NCBI RefSeq assembly: GCF_001562115.1
Contig: NZ_CP013926.1
Span: 1,364,001 to 1,428,000 of the forward strand
Length of the DNA: 64,000 nucleotides
Reading direction: 5' to 3'
Source of the DNA: Alteromonas stellipolaris
GTDB taxonomy: Bacteria > Pseudomonadota > Gammaproteobacteria > Enterobacterales > Alteromonadaceae
Shown here piece after piece: positions 31,976 to 41,957 of this stretch. How positions within the stretch are numbered: position 1 is the stretch's first letter; the number at the start of each line of letters is the position of its first letter. Under the pieces are notes generated by a model. The model was not told the origin of the DNA, ran no database searches, and was given only the letters and a program-made list of their open reading frames with translations. The position numbers were made by a program, and so were the translations under genes.

Positions 31976-33445
31976 ATGAAGAAAAGGTTATCTCAAAAAC
32001 TCTTGGTGCTGTCTTTCCTTATTACAGCTAGCTTGTCGAGTATTGCGCAAAGCGTGAGTTACACGAATAAAAATGCGCTGCCTGAAATTGGCGTAGTGGC
32101 GTCTGACGCCATTTCTTTAGACAAAGAAATGATTGTTGGCGATGCAGTTATGCGTCAAATGCGTGGGCAAAGCCCGCTAATAGCCGATCCTGTTTTAGAT
32201 GAATACCTACAAGATTTAGGTAACCGCTTAGTCATTCATGCCGAAAATGCCAAATTCCCATTTCGTTTTTTCTGGGTAGATAACGATGCGATTAACGCCT
32301 TCGCTTTCTTTGGGGGGCATATAGGTGTTCATACTGGCCTTATGCGCAGAGCAAACACTGAAAGTGAATTGGCCTCGGTGCTGGCTCATGAAATCTCTCA
32401 CGTTACACAACGGCATATCGCTCGAAGTATGCAAGCGCAACAACGTTCATCGCCCTTGGCTATTGCTTCGCTTATTGGTGGCGTATTAATAGCCATGGCA
32501 AACCCCCAAGCGGGTATGGCGGCAATGCAAGCTGGCCAAGCGGCTTCTGTACAAATGCAAATTGACTACACCCGTTCTAACGAGCAAGAGGCTGACCGCA
32601 TTGGTATTGCTATGTTGTCTCGTGCTGGGTTCGATGCCAACGGCGCTGCAGACTTCTTTTCAATTATGGCTGAAGAATATCGAAACGTTTCACGCCCGCC
32701 AGCGCGTTTATTAACTCACCCATTAACTGAGTCTCGTATAGCCGATGCCCGTTCTCGTGCAGACGACTACCCTTCTCGCTTTGTTCCGGTAAGTAAACAG
32801 TTTGAGTTGGCTAAAGCCCGCATCATGGCTAGGTACTCATTCGAACCCGATTATGCGGTAGAGTATTTTACCGCGCAGGTAGATAAAGAGGCTTATCGAG
32901 TAAGAGAAGCATCGCTTTACGCCTTAGCATTGGCATATATGCGAACCGAAGAGTACGACAAAGCCCAAGACATCGTTATGGGTGAGTTGTTACGCAAAGA
33001 TAGCGGCAACCTGTTTTATCTAGACGCCGCAACAGATATTTATATTGCTAAGGGCGAGCCTTTAAAGGCAGTAGAAATGTTGTCACCTTTTGTAGAGAAC
33101 AGCCCGCGCAATCAAGTATTGGCGCTTAACCAAGCAAATGCCATGATAAGTGCTAGCCGTTACGATGATGCAATTAGTTTGCTAAAAGACTTTTTATTGG
33201 TGAACGACGAATACCAAATTGCGCATCAGTTGATGTCTGAAGCGTACCAAAAAGCGAAGCGCTTTTCGCAAATGCACCAAAGTAAGGCAGAAGTGTATGC
33301 CTTGTATGGCGCCTATACCCGCGCAGTGGATGAACTGCAGTATGCTTATAACTTTGCGAAAGACGACGACCATCTTCAAAAGCAACGTATTAGGGCAAGA
33401 ATAAAGCAATTTAGAGATCAAGAAGAGCGGTTGCAGCGCCTATAA
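31976..33445 (+). CDS. bepA: Periplasmic metalloprotease/chaperone BepA
   Basis: The 489 aa protein has a signal peptide at about 1-24 ending in IAQS. The M48 zinc metalloprotease domain has HEISHVTQRH (HExxH, about 137-146) and the third ligand Glu in SNEQEADRIG. A C-terminal TPR array spans about 290-480. BepA degrades stalled outer-membrane proteins and assists LptD assembly through the BAM complex. It is divergent from perM. Confidence 0.93.
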   Translation: MKKRLSQKLLVLSFLITASLSSIAQSVSYTNKNALPEIGVVASDAISLDKEMIVGDAVMRQMRGQSPLIADPVLDEYLQDLGNRLVIHAENAKFPFRFFWVDNDAINAFAFFGGHIGVHTGLMRRANTESELASVLAHEISHVTQRHIARSMQAQQRSSPLAIASLIGGVLIAMANPQAGMAAMQAGQAASVQMQIDYTRSNEQEADRIGIAMLSRAGFDANGAADFFSIMAEEYRNVSRPPARLLTHPLTESRIADARSRADDYPSRFVPVSKQFELAKARIMARYSFEPDYAVEYFTAQVDKEAYRVREASLYALALAYMRTEEYDKAQDIVMGELLRKDSGNLFYLDAATDIYIAKGEPLKAVEMLSPFVENSPRNQVLALNQANAMISASRYDDAISLLKDFLLVNDEYQIAHQLMSEAYQKAKRFSQMHQSKAEVYALYGAYTRAVDELQYAYNFAKDDDHLQKQRIRARIKQFRDQEERLQRL

Positions 33446-33931
33446 CGCCTGTGCCTGTAACTCTGCTATTTTGTCTTTTAACATATCAGCAGTTACCTCA
33501 CCTAAAATCTCGGCTTGAACCTGACCTTGCGGGCCCACAATGTAAGTCGCCGGTAAATACGGCGGCTTCGTAATGGGAAGTCGCGTTTCCTCATTAGCCA
33601 TAATCAAATTCAGCGTAATGTCGAACTTATCTGCCATGGCCTGCAAATCGCCTTTAGGTAATACGTCGTAGTTAATGGCGAATAACGAAGTGTTTGGCGG
33701 GAGGTTGTCGCCTAAATGGTGTAACTCAGGCATTTCTCTTAAACAAGGGGCACACCACGGGGCGAAGTAATTAATTATTACCCAATTGCCCTCTAAATCT
33801 CGCCACTTATATTCGCCGCCTTGTAAAGTTTCAAAGTCGGTCTGATTGTACTTATAAAACCACACTCCAGCTGTTGCTGAAAGTAACATCACCAATATAA
33901 TCAACAGCCCTTGCTTCACAGCGTTCGTCAT
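33440..33931 (-). CDS. TlpA/ResA-like membrane-anchored thioredoxin
   Basis: The 163 aa protein has one N-terminal TM anchor (about 7-27) and a periplasmic thioredoxin fold with active site WCAPC in FAPWCAPCLREMPEL. It also has LFAINYDVLPKGDLQ and the cis-Pro region KPPYLPATYIV. It probably reduces disulphides in the periplasm. The ATG at 33931 is preferred. A frame extending to 34069 would add a second TM but spans a short tandem repeat (33941-33980) and lacks support. It overlaps the end of bepA by 6 nt in the opposite direction. Confidence 0.85.
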   Translation of the reverse strand: MTNAVKQGLLIILVMLLSATAGVWFYKYNQTDFETLQGGEYKWRDLEGNWVIINYFAPWCAPCLREMPELHHLGDNLPPNTSLFAINYDVLPKGDLQAMADKFDITLNLIMANEETRLPITKPPYLPATYIVGPQGQVQAEILGEVTADMLKDKIAELQAQAL

Positions 33932-34302
33932 TTTTAGCGTACCTTTTTTGCCATACTTTTTTGCCATACTTTTTTGCCATAAGAACAGCGTTGTTATTAA
34001 TAAAGACAATATAAACAACAACGGTGTGAAAACATGCCTTGCTGCGTATTTAATAGCAAGTATTTTCATGTGTTTGCAAATGGGTTTCCCTTTCTACCTG
34101 CTCAATTTCAAGGGCGACATTTGTAGCGTGCAGTTTGCACATGCAGGGTTAATTGCTTAGCATCAGCGTTAATTTATTAGCCCTAAACACCAATATTAAT
34201 GCGCTTTTATCATTAATAAGGGCTTAGCACCTTGAAAAACACCTTCAAACAAGCAATAGTCAGCGCCAAAATTTGGCAATGATTTAACGATGAGGCGACA
34301 TT
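33932..34302. other. Intergenic region with short tandem repeat and hairpin
   Basis: A 13-bp unit (CTTTTTTGCCATA) occurs three times in a row at 33941-33980, in the leader of the TlpA-like gene. Farther on, an imperfect hairpin (AGCCCT and ATTAAT arms, 34179-34224) precedes arsC. No gene is seen besides the rejected TlpA extension. Confidence 0.6.
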
Positions 34303-34656
34303 ATGTCTTCGGTTACTATTTTACATAACCCGCGCTGCTCTAAAAGCCGCCAAACCTTAGCACTACTCGAAGAAAAAGGTATATCGCCTACGGTAGTAGA
34401 ATACTTAAAAACGCCACTGAGCATCGATGAACTTAAAACCTTGTTTGGGCAACTTAACGTAGAGAATGTGCGAGACATGATGCGCACGAAAGAAGATGCC
34501 TATAAAGCTGCAGCATTAGGTGGCGCAGATATTACCGATGAACAGCTTTTTGCCGCCATGGTAGAACACCCTAAGTTAATTGAACGCCCTGTTGTTATTA
34601 GTAACGATAGTGCGCGTATTGGAAGACCGCCAGAGGCCGTGTTGGAAATCGTATAA
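34303..34656 (+). CDS. ArsC/Spx-family reductase-like protein (YfgD type)
   Basis: The 117 aa protein is thioredoxin-fold ArsC family with the N-terminal NPRCSKSRQTL active-site Cys12 and the conserved Arg in ERPVVISND. YfgD-type members sit next to bepA, as here, and a role in arsenate resistance is unproven. No arsB or arsR gene is nearby. The stop overlaps the start of the next gene (TAATG). Confidence 0.85.
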   Translation: MSSVTILHNPRCSKSRQTLALLEEKGISPTVVEYLKTPLSIDELKTLFGQLNVENVRDMMRTKEDAYKAAALGGADITDEQLFAAMVEHPKLIERPVVISNDSARIGRPPEAVLEIV

Positions 34657-35387
34657 TGGGCCCTATTTTAGTTCTTTATTACAGCCGCCATGGCAGCACC
34701 AAAAGATTAGCCGATGCTATAGCCCAAGGGGCAATGGCTGAACTATCAAGCTTGGAAGCCAATGCGGCGTCATCTTCTACTGGTGAATCATTTGTGCGAC
34801 CAGAAGTTATTGTTCGCAGTGTGGCAAGCCTAAACCCGAGTTCAAATGGCGCCAGTTCGAAAGAGCCTGGCTTAAATAGTCAGGGCTCAGGGGAAGAGAG
34901 CACCAACGTCAGTGTGGAAGAATCAAACCCTAACGCAGCCCCCACGGTTACCTTACAAGAACTCGAACGATGTAGTGCGCTTGCGCTAGGAAGCCCTACG
35001 CGATTTGGTAATATGGCAGCGCCAGTAAAGTACTTTTTAGACAGCACCAGTAGCCAGTGGCTAAAAGGATCGCTAATTAATAAGCCAGCGTGTGTTTTCA
35101 CATCAAGTTCTTCCATGCATGGCGGTCAAGAATCAACGCTGCTTTCCATGATGATCCCATTATTCCACCACGGCATGGTGATGTGCGGCCTGCCCTACAG
35201 CGAGCCAGCGCTTCATGAAACTCGCAGCGGTGGAAGTCCTTACGGTGTGAGTCACGTCGCACTCGACAACGCAGTCACACTCACTGAAGATGAAAAATCT
35301 TTATGTATTGCTCAAGGTAAACGTCTGGCAAATTTAGCCAATGCTTTGTGGCATGCGAATAACCCGGAGACAACACATGGCGCCTAA
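34656..35387 (+). CDS. WrbA-like NAD(P)H:quinone oxidoreductase with Ser-rich insert
   Basis: The 243 aa protein is flavodoxin-fold. FMN phosphate loop YYSRHGSTKRLAD (8-20), then ALGSPTRFGNMAAPVKYFLD and SMHGGQESTLLSMMIPLFHHG. Normal WrbA is about 200 aa; here residues 30-95 contain a Ser/Asn/Glu-rich insert (SSSTGESFVRP, then GASSKEPGLNSQGSGEEST) in the region after the first helix. It reduces quinones by two electrons. It overlaps the downstream gene by 11 nt. Confidence 0.85.
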   Translation: MGPILVLYYSRHGSTKRLADAIAQGAMAELSSLEANAASSSTGESFVRPEVIVRSVASLNPSSNGASSKEPGLNSQGSGEESTNVSVEESNPNAAPTVTLQELERCSALALGSPTRFGNMAAPVKYFLDSTSSQWLKGSLINKPACVFTSSSSMHGGQESTLLSMMIPLFHHGMVMCGLPYSEPALHETRSGGSPYGVSHVALDNAVTLTEDEKSLCIAQGKRLANLANALWHANNPETTHGA

Positions 35388-35796
35388 CACTCGCTTTTAC
35401 CGTTATTTGGCACTTGGTTGTCATACCCTCTTAATAGCGTGGATTATTGCGTGGCAGTTTTTTCTTAATAAAACGCTAACGTACTCGCCAATCTTTATTA
35501 CACTGGTTTATTTAGTGCCGTTACTTTTACCTTACAAGGGAATTATACAAGGCAAGCCGTATACTCACGCTTGGGCAAATTTCGTGGTACTGTTTTATTT
35601 AATGCACGGTTGTACGGTGGCTTATGCGGTGCCTGAAGAGCGCTGGTATGCTGCAATTGAAATTCTGCTTTGTGTTGGAATGTTCGTTGGTTGCAGCGCG
35701 TTTGCTCGTAAACGTGGACGTGAATTAGGCCTTGGATTAAAGAAACTTAAACAAGTTATGCAAGAAGAAAAGGCGCATTTCGAACAAGGGGAATAA
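35377..35796 (+). CDS. DUF2069 inner-membrane protein
   Basis: The 139 aa protein has four TM helices (about 8-28, 33-50, 63-80 and 88-105) and a basic C-terminal tail (RKRGRELGLGLKKLKQ). It starts inside the wrbA-like gene with GGAGA 6 nt before the ATG. DUF2069 proteins commonly follow wrbA in gammaproteobacteria. Function unknown. Confidence 0.85.
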   Translation: MAPNTRFYRYLALGCHTLLIAWIIAWQFFLNKTLTYSPIFITLVYLVPLLLPYKGIIQGKPYTHAWANFVVLFYLMHGCTVAYAVPEERWYAAIEILLCVGMFVGCSAFARKRGRELGLGLKKLKQVMQEEKAHFEQGE

Positions 35797-35798
35797 CG

Positions 35799-37715
35799 AT
35801 GAAGTGGCTACTACCGATTTCACTGTTGGCATTATATGGATGCGGCGGTTCAACAGGAGATAGCAACACCACTACACCTACCCCATCTTCGCCACCCAAC
35901 CTAACAATACAGGGCGCCAGCGAAATCATTGCTGGCGACTCTGCCGATTTTGCCGTTGCCGCCCCATCGGGCACATTTATAACTAGTGTGAATTGGACGG
36001 TAAGTGCAACTAGCGCTAGCACACAAGCAAACAATATAACTCCTCTTGCATCACATACCCAAGCCATAGGTTTCGATGCTATGGCGGCCGGCGAATACCT
36101 TGTTTCAGTTACTGCCACTTTTTCTAGTGCCGATTCTTTAACCGAAATAACCTTAACCGACGAGCTTAGCCTTACCGTTATTGAAGGCCAGCCCCCTGGC
36201 GCTACTTTACGTTTAGGTCACGAAGCCAGCGAAGGGGGCCGCGTTTCACTGCACGTAGATAACAACAGCTTGAAAACCGTAACCGACATTACGTGGGAAC
36301 AGTTATCAGGGGCATCAATACCCGCTTTTACCTTTGATGACGGCGATTTTTCTTATAACCTTTATTTTCAAGCGCCACAAGTAAGCGCCGACAGCATTGC
36401 TGAAATTCAAGCTACGCTGACTTTCGATGATGGCTCGGTTGCGATCGATACGGTTCAAGTGTTGATAAAAAACATCAATATAGATTCAGATGCGTATTTC
36501 GTTGACGACTCAGGCAGTAATCCTGAAACCGTGACGTCGCACATGCTAGCGTATCGCCCGAATAGCCCTTATGCCGCAGCGCTAGACGCTTGCGTATACA
36601 ACAATGAGCTAACATCCAGCTGCACATTTGCGCAACTTCCCCTTATTGGCCAACAGACCGAATCCCCTACTATCGATGATATTTTAGATAGAACCTATGT
36701 GTCACATCCATGGATGGGAGAGGCATTCGAGCAGTTTCTACAAACATCTAACAGCAGTGACGATTTGCTACAAATGCTAAGAGCTACCAGTGCGGTTGTC
36801 ATTTCTTACGATATTCGCCCCTCATTTTATTGGGCAGTGACTGGTGCTATTTACCTTGATGCAAATAACTTTTGGCGCAGCCCTGAAGAAAGAGACACCA
36901 TTAATACTCAACCCGATTACCGTAGCGGTTTTGGTAGTGATTTAGATTTTTCTATTTTTTGGCGATACGTAAAAGACGCAGCCTATTACTATCCACAAAC
37001 TGGCTTGGCAGCGTCAGCAAGGGCAACCCGTACTCAACAAGGTGTCGATGCCGCACTAACATGGTTGATGTACCACGAGCTCGCCCATGCGAATGATTTC
37101 TTCGACTATACAACCTGGTCGTCCTTATCTAACAGTAATACCCCTCTAAATTACGTTAATAACAACGCGCCTTTATCTACTGGCCTTGAAAACACCTTGC
37201 CACTTACCTCATCCGAACTACATGCGCTGGCGCAGGTACGCTATGGGGGTGATGATGCCAACAGTACACAGCGCGCTTATTCAGCAGGTCAAGTTGCCAA
37301 CTGGTTTGCTAGCGACGGCGCAGTTACTTTTTATTCCTATTACACCGAAAGAGAAGATTTCGCTAATTTGGTCGAGCGTTTCATGATGCTTTATCGAATG
37401 GACGCCAGTGCGGATGTGGCCATATTTTCAGGTGATGCGGTAGACGATGGTTCATACGATGTCACTTGGGGGCAACGGGATCGTATTAACGATAGCAACC
37501 TGCAATTACGGGTAGATTATGCGGTTAGCCGTGTATTACCCGAGCTCGATATTCCGGCCATTCAAGCTGCCATGCCAACGCCAACTTTGTTTCCTGCCGA
37601 CAGCACTTGGTTTAATACGGTAGATTTAGACAATGAAGAAAGTGTGCAGCTTACAGGCGATGAAAAAAAAGCGATTATAGAAGCGCAAGAGAAGCTTGAA
37701 GAGCGTTTATTTTAG
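35799..37715 (+). CDS. Lipoprotein with HELAH zinc-protease motif
   Basis: The 638 aa protein has a signal peptide and lipobox LYGC (Cys15), then a Thr/Pro linker. Two Ig-like domains lie at about 30-130 and 135-225. A helical domain follows with HELAH at residues 426-430 inside LTWLMYHELAHANDFFDY, the HExxH zinc signature. A possible third ligand is in the downstream ASDGAVTFYSYYTEREDFAN segment. I know of no characterised member. It may be a surface gluzincin-type protease. It lies 2 nt after the DUF2069 gene, so it is in the same operon. Confidence 0.72.
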   Translation: MKWLLPISLLALYGCGGSTGDSNTTTPTPSSPPNLTIQGASEIIAGDSADFAVAAPSGTFITSVNWTVSATSASTQANNITPLASHTQAIGFDAMAAGEYLVSVTATFSSADSLTEITLTDELSLTVIEGQPPGATLRLGHEASEGGRVSLHVDNNSLKTVTDITWEQLSGASIPAFTFDDGDFSYNLYFQAPQVSADSIAEIQATLTFDDGSVAIDTVQVLIKNINIDSDAYFVDDSGSNPETVTSHMLAYRPNSPYAAALDACVYNNELTSSCTFAQLPLIGQQTESPTIDDILDRTYVSHPWMGEAFEQFLQTSNSSDDLLQMLRATSAVVISYDIRPSFYWAVTGAIYLDANNFWRSPEERDTINTQPDYRSGFGSDLDFSIFWRYVKDAAYYYPQTGLAASARATRTQQGVDAALTWLMYHELAHANDFFDYTTWSSLSNSNTPLNYVNNNAPLSTGLENTLPLTSSELHALAQVRYGGDDANSTQRAYSAGQVANWFASDGAVTFYSYYTEREDFANLVERFMMLYRMDASADVAIFSGDAVDDGSYDVTWGQRDRINDSNLQLRVDYAVSRVLPELDIPAIQAAMPTPTLFPADSTWFNTVDLDNEESVQLTGDEKKAIIEAQEKLEERLF

Positions 37716-37867
37716 TTTTTAACTAAGCGCTTTTTAGTATGGTTGTTCAATCTGTTTTTTTGGGGGCTGTGCTATCACGGAAGCGCTGTAGCAGGCAAAG
37801 TTGGCGTATTGAAAACTAGCGGATTGGAAATTAGTGGATTGGAATTAGCGCAATTGGTAATTAGAAA

Positions 37868-38620
37868 TTAAAGCCCGAGCTCCCGCTTAACCATTGCCAC
37901 AGAAAGCTTTTTTTGCTCCTGCAATGAACGAGTATCAAGTCTGGCTAATAAGCTTAACAAGCTTCGTAAATCTCGGTCGCTGTGGTGCAACAAAAACTGT
38001 AATGCCTGTTCTGACAACCGCAATCCTCGTTGATTAGCACGCAATCGCACCACTTCCTTACGCGACTCATCATTAAGCGCTGTTAAATGATAAATGACTC
38101 CCCATGCAAGCCTAGAGCTTAAATCTGGCAATTGAAATGCTGGGTGTGAAGGCCCGTGTTGACTACCGCCCACAATGAGTGCGTGAGGGTTTTCTATCAC
38201 CCGATTGAAAAGATCGAATAAGGCTTCTTCCCATCGTGGGTGACCAGCAATGGCATGCATATTATCTAAACAGATAACCGAGAGATTTTCTAACCCATCA
38301 AAAATATCAAAAGACCACTGGGCATGATGATTCAAATTTAAATAAAGGTGATTTACGTTTTGCTGCGCCAGTTGATGACACAAGGCATAAAGTAAATGGC
38401 TTTTACCCAAGCCCTGCCCACCTAACAATGTAACTAATGGCAGATGTAATGCAGAAAGCGAGGCTAAAGACGGCGCATCGTGCCATGCAGGCATAGCACT
38501 TGGAATACCCTTAAGCAACGCCACCACTTCTTGGTTTCCCGTATCAACAAAACTGTCGAACGTTTCATCTGTGGGTAGCGTTACAGGGAGAGTTAGCTGC
38601 ATAGCAAAAGGGTCATTCAT
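37868..38620 (-). CDS. hda: DnaA regulatory inactivator Hda
   Basis: The 250 aa protein is an AAA+ DnaA paralogue that stimulates DnaA-ATP hydrolysis with the loaded clamp. The N-terminal clamp-binding peptide QLTLPV is near residues 8-13. Walker A GGQGLGKSHLL, Walker B LSVICLDNMHA and the arginine-finger region DLSSRLAWG follow. The ATG overlaps the end of the upstream DUF2066 gene by 8 nt; a second ATG six codons in is possible. Confidence 0.93.
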   Translation of the reverse strand: MNDPFAMQLTLPVTLPTDETFDSFVDTGNQEVVALLKGIPSAMPAWHDAPSLASLSALHLPLVTLLGGQGLGKSHLLYALCHQLAQQNVNHLYLNLNHHAQWSFDIFDGLENLSVICLDNMHAIAGHPRWEEALFDLFNRVIENPHALIVGGSQHGPSHPAFQLPDLSSRLAWGVIYHLTALNDESRKEVVRLRANQRGLRLSEQALQFLLHHSDRDLRSLLSLLARLDTRSLQEQKKLSVAMVKRELGL

Positions 38621-39992
38621 TCCAGTAAAAGGTATATCCTTCTACCACTTGACCAAAGGCATCGGTGACAGGCCTAAGTTTAGATTCAAGCCTTACAGTG
38701 TTGAGTAAATCCTCTGGCGTACCAAGCAAAGTTAAATTGTAAGTAGCTACGGAACCGGTTTGCCCAGTTAACATAGCTTCTTCTATTACGCTTAAGCTTT
38801 TTAAATACGTATTAGCGTTAGCGTATTTTTTTAATGAGTCTAAATTGGCAACCGACACAGATATTTGCACTCGCTCTGCATCTACTGCTCCGGGGATCAC
38901 TGCATATTGTGAAGATAAGTAGTTGGCATAAGCATCAACCAACTGTTGAGTAAGTGATGTAGGTTCGTCGGCAAAAATGGAACCGTAGCTGACCTTACCA
39001 TTACCCACAAACACCCAATCAAGTGCATATTCACCTTCTTGTGCTTTTTGTGCATATTGGGTGAATTCGTCCATCGTGAAAGGCGGCATGTCTTGCGCTT
39101 CATTCATCATTGCAGCTGTGGCTGTTACTTCATCGCCTGCAAGGCTAGCTTGTTGTTCTTCGTTTGTCTGCAGATTCACGCCGTTACTCATGCCATCACT
39201 TACGTCGCCAGTCACGCTATTAACGTCACTTAAATCTAGTTGACCGCTTGGCGGTTGTTCTGCAGCGCTGGCCTCACCTGTACGCTTATCTTGAATACTA
39301 CCATCCTGATAAGCATTGGACGAAGCAGGCAAACCTTCAGGGATAGACGGCATTTCGCCAGGAGCATTTTTATACAAACGAGCGCCAATAATATTATCAA
39401 CACCATAACGCTGTGATGATGCCGTTAATGACTGAACGAACCTACCCCACACATCGTAAATTGAAATATTGGCAGAGTCGGTTAAATCCATTAACGGCAG
39501 GCTTACCGGTACACCGCGGGTTTTGGCGGTGTTAACCAACATTTCCCCTACCGGTGTTGGTGAACTTTCATCTAAAATAATGCGTTCGTTGTCGTCGGTT
39601 TCTGTGGCCAACCACACAATGGTTTCTGGTCTACGCTCGCCCCACAAAGGTAGGCCTTCACGTTTCATCAGTTCGGTCAGCTTAGTTTTGTCAAACTCTG
39701 CAACATAAAAGGTTTCGTTGCCTGAATAAGAAAAGCGGTACGAGCGAAGGTAAGCTTCTGGCTTTCTAAGTGCTGCCCTTACACCAGGGTTCTGCAGCAC
39801 CGTGGTATTACCTGACACCTTCACCATCACTTGGGTTAAGGCTTCTTTTACCGCGTTGGCTTGTGTTTTTTGACTCTGATCACTAACAGGTATCTGTGCT
39901 TCATTAACCACCACGTGCTGCGTAGCATGGGCACTCATTGTGCACACCGCTATTGCCAAACCTACACCGCGAATTAATTGTTGCTGAAACAT
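38613..39992 (-). CDS. DUF2066 domain protein
   Basis: The 459 aa protein has a signal peptide of about 25 residues ending SAHA. The N-terminal domain (about 30-200) has the DUF2066 pattern (KEALTQVMVKVSGN, then YVAEFDKTKLTELM). A low-complexity Ser/Asp/Glu-rich linker spans about 225-310, and a C-terminal beta domain follows (WVFVGNGKVSYGSIF). The gene pairs with hda in many gammaproteobacteria and its function is unknown. The ATG at 39992 is preferred over one at 40034. Confidence 0.82.
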   Translation of the reverse strand: MFQQQLIRGVGLAIAVCTMSAHATQHVVVNEAQIPVSDQSQKTQANAVKEALTQVMVKVSGNTTVLQNPGVRAALRKPEAYLRSYRFSYSGNETFYVAEFDKTKLTELMKREGLPLWGERRPETIVWLATETDDNERIILDESSPTPVGEMLVNTAKTRGVPVSLPLMDLTDSANISIYDVWGRFVQSLTASSQRYGVDNIIGARLYKNAPGEMPSIPEGLPASSNAYQDGSIQDKRTGEASAAEQPPSGQLDLSDVNSVTGDVSDGMSNGVNLQTNEEQQASLAGDEVTATAAMMNEAQDMPPFTMDEFTQYAQKAQEGEYALDWVFVGNGKVSYGSIFADEPTSLTQQLVDAYANYLSSQYAVIPGAVDAERVQISVSVANLDSLKKYANANTYLKSLSVIEEAMLTGQTGSVATYNLTLLGTPEDLLNTVRLESKLRPVTDAFGQVVEGYTFYWNE

Positions 39993-40269
39993 ACGCCTAA
40001 TTTTCCTGTTCCGATAAGAAATCAATTTCTTCACTACTCCACTACAACGCCAAAAGATCGTTGCCCGCTATTCTCTGTCATATTCGCGTTTATTTCATCT
40101 ATAAATACAAAAAACGAAGTTTGAAGCAGCTAAAAAATGTATTTCATACTCAAATTACACTTTTTTCACATGATCTGCCCCTTATCCGCCTTAGTCAATT
40201 GGACTTGTGGTGACTTACTGGTAGAATCCGCGTTTTTCTACCTCTTACTCTTAGTTCTAGGGCGCAAAC

Positions 40270-41310
40270 GTGAGCGAAAATAAAACCTCTCTTAGTTATA
40301 AAGATGCTGGTGTCGATATTGATGCGGGAAACCAACTTGTCGACCGTATTAAATCCGTTACTAAAAGGACTCACCGTCCGGAAGTAAAAGGAAACCTTGG
40401 TGGGTTTGGCGCATTATGTTCGCTTCCAACGAAATACAAGAACCCTTTATTGGTTTCTGGAACCGATGGCGTGGGCACTAAACTTCGTGTTGCTATGGAC
40501 GCGAACCGTCACGACGGTGTGGGTATTGACCTTGTAGCCATGTGCGTTAACGACCTTATCGTGCAAGGTGCAGAGCCGCTGTTTTTCTTAGACTATTACG
40601 CTACTGGCAAACTAGATGTTGATGTTGCTGCATCGGTAGTTACCGGTATTGGTAATGGTTGTGAGCAAGCAGGATGTGCCCTAATCGGTGGTGAAACCGC
40701 TGAGATGCCAGGCATGTACCACGGCGGCGATTACGATATTGCAGGTTTCTGCGTTGGTGTAGTTGAAGCTGATAAAGTTATCGACGGCACTAAAGTAAAG
40801 CCTGGCCAGAAACTTATCGCGCTAGGGTCATCAGGTCCTCACTCTAACGGTTACTCACTCGTTCGTAAGATTTTAGAAGTGAGCAACGCCGACGTAAATC
40901 AAGATTTAGACGGCAAGCCGCTTATCGAGCATTTACTTGAGCCTACCCGCATTTATGTGAAATCTGTCTTAGCATTGCTTGAGAAAGTTGAAGTTAGCGC
41001 TATTTCGCACATTACTGGCGGCGGTTTCTGGGAAAACATCCCTCGAGTATTACCTGATGATGCAAAAGTGGTTATTGACGAGAAGAGCTGGCAGTGGCCT
41101 TCAGTATTTAGCTGGCTGCAAGAGAACGGTAACGTTACTCGTCACGAAATGTACCGTACGTTTAACTGTGGTGTTGGCCTAGTTATCGTTGTTGATGAAG
41201 CCGACGTAGATACCACTATTGCAACGTTGAAAGAACACGGTGAAAATGCCTGGTTAATTGGTGATATTCAAGCCAAGGACGGTGAGCAGCAAGTAGAGAT
41301 AAACGCGTGA
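40270..41310 (+). CDS. purM: Phosphoribosylformylglycinamidine cyclo-ligase
   Basis: The 346 aa protein closes the imidazole ring to make AIR in purine synthesis. It starts at GTG. Signature sequences are [22 protein letters not shown] (phosphate loop) and [17 protein letters not shown]. Length matches E. coli PurM (345). It overlaps purN by 4 nt. Confidence 0.96.
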   Translation: MSENKTSLSYKDAGVDIDAGNQLVDRIKSVTKRTHRPEVKGNLGGFGALCSLPTKYKNPLLVSGTDGVGTKLRVAMDANRHDGVGIDLVAMCVNDLIVQGAEPLFFLDYYATGKLDVDVAASVVTGIGNGCEQAGCALIGGETAEMPGMYHGGDYDIAGFCVGVVEADKVIDGTKVKPGQKLIALGSSGPHSNGYSLVRKILEVSNADVNQDLDGKPLIEHLLEPTRIYVKSVLALLEKVEVSAISHITGGGFWENIPRVLPDDAKVVIDEKSWQWPSVFSWLQENGNVTRHEMYRTFNCGVGLVIVVDEADVDTTIATLKEHGENAWLIGDIQAKDGEQQVEINA

Positions 41311-41957
41311 GCACTCCATCAACCAAACTTTGCGTTTTAATTTCAGGTAACGGCAGTAACTTACAAGCCATTATTGATAATATCAGCGCTGAAAAGCTCG
41401 ACGCTGAAATCTGTGGTGTTATTAGTAACCGCCCAAATGCGTACGGTTTAACCCGTGCGCAAGAAGCCGGTATTAAGGCAATTAGCCTAGACCACATGCA
41501 GCATGACAGTCGCGAAAGCTACGACAAGGCATTGCAAGCTGAAATTGAATCATTAAACCCAGACTATATTGTACTTGCTGGCTTCATGCGTATCCTAACG
41601 CCTGAGTTTGTAAATACTTTTTCTGGAAAATTAGTGAACATTCATCCATCTTTGTTGCCCAAATACAAAGGGTTGAATACGCATCAGCAAGCCATCGATA
41701 ACGGCGACGAAGAACACGGCGTAAGCGTGCACTTTGTGACGCCTGAGTTAGATGGCGGCCCAGTCATTATTCAAAGCCGCGTGCCGGTTTTCGAAGATGA
41801 CACTGCGGTAGACTTAGCAGATCGTGTTCAAGAACAGGAGCGTCGCATATACCCATTAGTGCTTTCTTGGTTCAGTGCGGGGCGACTTAAGATGGTAAAT
41901 AATAAGGCTATCCTAGATGAGCAAGAACTCCCAGAATCGGGTTATGCAAACGAGTAA
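41307..41957 (+). CDS. purN: Phosphoribosylglycinamide formyltransferase
   Basis: The 216 aa protein starts at GTG overlapping purM. It transfers the formyl group from 10-formyl-THF to GAR. It has [13 protein letters not shown], the catalytic Asn-His in [14 protein letters not shown], His in HGVSVHFV and Asp in PELDGGPVI. The downstream DUF3108 gene starts inside its 3' end. Confidence 0.96.
   Translation: MSTPSTKLCVLISGNGSNLQAIIDNISAEKLDAEICGVISNRPNAYGLTRAQEAGIKAISLDHMQHDSRESYDKALQAEIESLNPDYIVLAGFMRILTPEFVNTFSGKLVNIHPSLLPKYKGLNTHQQAIDNGDEEHGVSVHFVTPELDGGPVIIQSRVPVFEDDTAVDLADRVQEQERRIYPLVLSWFSAGRLKMVNNKAILDEQELPESGYANE

Noticed and set aside
33941..33980. Triple 13-bp repeat taken as a regulatory array or CRISPR
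   Set aside because: Only three units without spacers, in a gene leader; simple slippage repeat.
37786..37866. Repeats of GGATTGGAA/AATTAG between two convergent genes
   Set aside because: Short, imperfect and AT-rich; no structure or function recognised.
40262..40277. PurR-box-like GCGCAAACGT before purM
   Set aside because: It overlaps the start codon and matches only half of the site; not enough to call.
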